From Microbacterium thalli (GTDB lineage Bacteria > Actinomycetota > Actinomycetes > Actinomycetales > Microbacteriaceae), in the NCBI RefSeq assembly GCF_028737325.1, contig NZ_JAQZCH010000001.1:664732-728731 (forward strand): a stretch of DNA of 64,000 bases, read 5' to 3'. This document shows, in pieces, positions 62,308 through 64,000 of the stretch; the stretch's first letter is position 1, and every line of letters begins with the position of its first letter. Both the position numbers and the translations under genes were made by a program. The notes beneath the pieces were generated by a model. The model was given only the letters and a program-made list of their open reading frames with translations, was not told the origin of the DNA and made no database searches.

Positions 62308-64000
62308 TCACCGTTCGATCGCGACCTCGACGATCCGGCGGTCGGCGGCGGTGACGGTGTGCACGTCGCCCGCGATCTCCATCGCAGCCTCGGTCTCGCG
62401 CTCTGCGCAGGACGGTCCGACCCACAGCTCCACGGCGCCGGGCTCGACGATCCGCGTGCCCTGACGCCCGGTGAACGCCAGGCGCGCGGTGGGCACATCG
62501 AACGCGACGGTCGCCTCGGCGCCGGCATCCAGGTCGACGCGGGCGAAGCCGAGCAGCTGCGCGACGGGGCGCGTGACACTGGCGTGCACGTCGCGGGCGT
62601 AGAGCTGCACAACGTCGGTGCCCGCGCGCTCGCCGATGTTCCGCACCCGGACGCGCGCCGTGAACGACCCACCCGACGTCACCGAGCCTGTGACCGTCAG
62701 GCCCTCGCGGGCGAAGGATGTGTAGGTCAGTCCGTGCCCGAACGGGAGGGCCGGGGTGCTGTCGGCACTGGTGATCTCGGTGGGGCCGCCGAGGATCGGA
62801 TGCAGGTAGCTGTAGGGCTGCGCGCCGGCGGAACGGGGAAGCGACACCGGCAGGTGCCCCGACGGCGAGACCTCGCCGGTCAGGATCGCCGCGATCGCGG
62901 ATCCGCCCTCTTCGCCGGGGAAGAACGCCTGCAGTGCCGCGGCCGCCGCGCCGTCGCCCGACAGGGCCCAGTCGATCGCGTACGGGCGACCGGTCAGCAT
63001 CACGAGCACGACGGGGGTTCCGGTCGCGATGAGGCGTTCGACGAGCTCGCGCTGCACACCCGGCAGCTCGAGCGACGCGACGTCGTTGCCCTCGCCGACG
63101 GTGCCGCGTCCGAACAGACCCGCGCGGTCGCCGACCACGACGATCGCGACCTCCGCATCACCCGCGGCGGCCTCGGCCTCGGCGAAGCCCGAGCGGTCGT
63201 CGCCCTCGGCGTCGCAACCGCGCACGACCGTGACATCGGCGTCGGGCAGAGCCGCCGAGACGGATGCCGCGAGCGTGGGAATCTCGAAGCCCATCGGCAC
63301 CCCGGGGTGGTGGGCGAGCACGTGGTTGGCGAACGAGTAGCAGCCCATGAGGGCCTCGGCGCTGTCGGCGTTCGGGCCGATCACCGCGATGCGGCGCGGC
63401 GCCCCGAGCGGCAGCACACCGTCGTTGCTCAGGAGGACGACGGACTCCTCGGCGAGTCGGCGAGCGACCGCGCGGTGCGCGGGAGAGTCGAGGTCGACGC
63501 TCGTCGGCGGCGCCTCGAACGTCTCGTCGAGCAGGCCGAGTTCTTCCTTCTGCGTCAGCACCCGGCGCACCGCGCGATCGATCAGCGCCTCGTCGACGAG
63601 GCCCGCGCGCACCCGATCCGCAAGGGGAGCCGCGAACGCGTCGCCCGTGGGCAGTTCGACGTCGATGCCGGCCGCGAGCGCGAGCTCGGCCGCTTCGCCG
63701 CGATCGCGGGCGACCGCGTGCATCGTGTGCAGGAAGGCGACCGAGAAGTAGTCCGACACGACCGTGCCGTCGAAGCCCCATGCGTCGCGCAGGATGTCGG
63801 TGAGGTAGGCGGGGGTCGCACCGACCGGCATCCCGTCGATCTCGGCGTACGAGTTCATGACCGACCGCACCCCGCCGTCGCGCACCGCCATCTCGAACGG
63901 CGGCAGGAAGATGTCGGCGATCTCGCGCGGCCCCGCGTGCACGGGGGCGTGGTTGCGTCCCGACTGCGAGCCGGAGTAGCCCACGAAGTGCTTGAGCGTC
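62308..64000 (-). CDS. glycoside hydrolase family 3 beta-glucosidase/xylosidase (5' end outside window)
   Basis: The C-terminal 563 residues of a GH3 enzyme; the N-terminus lies to the right of the window. It begins at LKHFVGYSGS, within the TIM-barrel domain. The likely nucleophile Asp is in GTVVSDYFSV. The second domain (VVLLSNDGVLPLG onward) and a C-terminal fibronectin III-like domain (VRVRNIGERAGTDVVQLYARD) are complete. No signal can be judged. It hydrolyses beta-linked glucosides or xylosides; substrate unknown. Confidence 0.93.
   Translation of the reverse strand, partial: TLKHFVGYSGSQSGRNHAPVHAGPREIADIFLPPFEMAVRDGGVRSVMNSYAEIDGMPVGATPAYLTDILRDAWGFDGTVVSDYFSVAFLHTMHAVARDRGEAAELALAAGIDVELPTGDAFAAPLADRVRAGLVDEALIDRAVRRVLTQKEELGLLDETFEAPPTSVDLDSPAHRAVARRLAEESVVLLSNDGVLPLGAPRRIAVIGPNADSAEALMGCYSFANHVLAHHPGVPMGFEIPTLAASVSAALPDADVTVVRGCDAEGDDRSGFAEAEAAAGDAEVAIVVVGDRAGLFGRGTVGEGNDVASLELPGVQRELVERLIATGTPVVLVMLTGRPYAIDWALSGDGAAAAALQAFFPGEEGGSAIAAILTGEVSPSGHLPVSLPRSAGAQPYSYLHPILGGPTEITSADSTPALPFGHGLTYTSFAREGLTVTGSVTSGGSFTARVRVRNIGERAGTDVVQLYARDVHASVTRPVAQLLGFARVDLDAGAEATVAFDVPTARLAFTGRQGTRIVEPGAVELWVGPSCAERETEAAMEIAGDVHTVTAADRRIVEVAIER

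Overview
The window is GC-rich chromosomal DNA from an actinobacterium, most likely a Microbacteriaceae member such as Microbacterium. The reasons are the tilS-hpt-ftsH-folE-folP-folB-folK-DUF3180 gene order, actinobacterial families (DUF3180, DUF4192, DUF2520, paired bacterial PH-domain proteins), many GTG starts, 4-nt stop/start overlaps, and many promoters of TANNNT-N6/7-(A/G)TG form that predict leaderless mRNAs. The genus is an inference from style. Both ends cut genes: a permease on the left and a GH3 glycosidase on the right.

Layout. 1-4.3 kb: an Fe/thiamine-type ABC permease and ATPase, a histidine phosphatase and prolyl aminopeptidase. 4.3-10.5 kb: a LacI regulator divergent from a PotABCD-type ABC importer and an adenosine-deaminase-like hydrolase, with three copies of a CAACCGGTTG operator between them. 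10.5-20 kb: a DEAD-box helicase, redoxin, dolichol-phosphate-mannose-synthase-like glycosyltransferase, secreted polysaccharide deacetylase, DUF72, nuclease lipoprotein, RidA/HxlR pair and small proteins. 20 kb: three tRNAs (Glu, Asp, Phe). 20.5-36.1 kb: an M23 peptidase, ppa, then the long housekeeping block from tilS through the folate genes to lysS. 36-41 kb: cardiolipin synthase, a duplicated-repeat lipoprotein and the ldh-lactate permease operon. 41-46 kb: a PLP decarboxylase / amidase / agmatine deiminase operon with a divergent TetR gene.

46.9-53.9 kb is a self-contained nitrite assimilation module: transporter, NirB, NirD, and three siroheme-making proteins (HemD fused to a winged helix, a CysG-like enzyme, a CbiX/SirB chelatase). 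Both nirC and nirB have a GlnR-type double box placed exactly 10 nt upstream of the -10 hexamer, which suggests nitrogen control.

54.9-61.6 kb is an accessory-looking block of redox enzymes (three intact SDRs, one decayed SDR, an MDR quinone reductase, an F420-reductase-like protein) with two regulators. It ends at a tRNA-Gly gene. The last 2 kb hold a small membrane protein and the GH3 enzyme.

No CRISPR array, transposase, prophage or defence system was seen. The most interesting signals are regulatory: the paired GlnR boxes, an LldR-type operator inside the ldh promoter, the leaderless promoter set, and two mini-ORFs that bridge into real genes.
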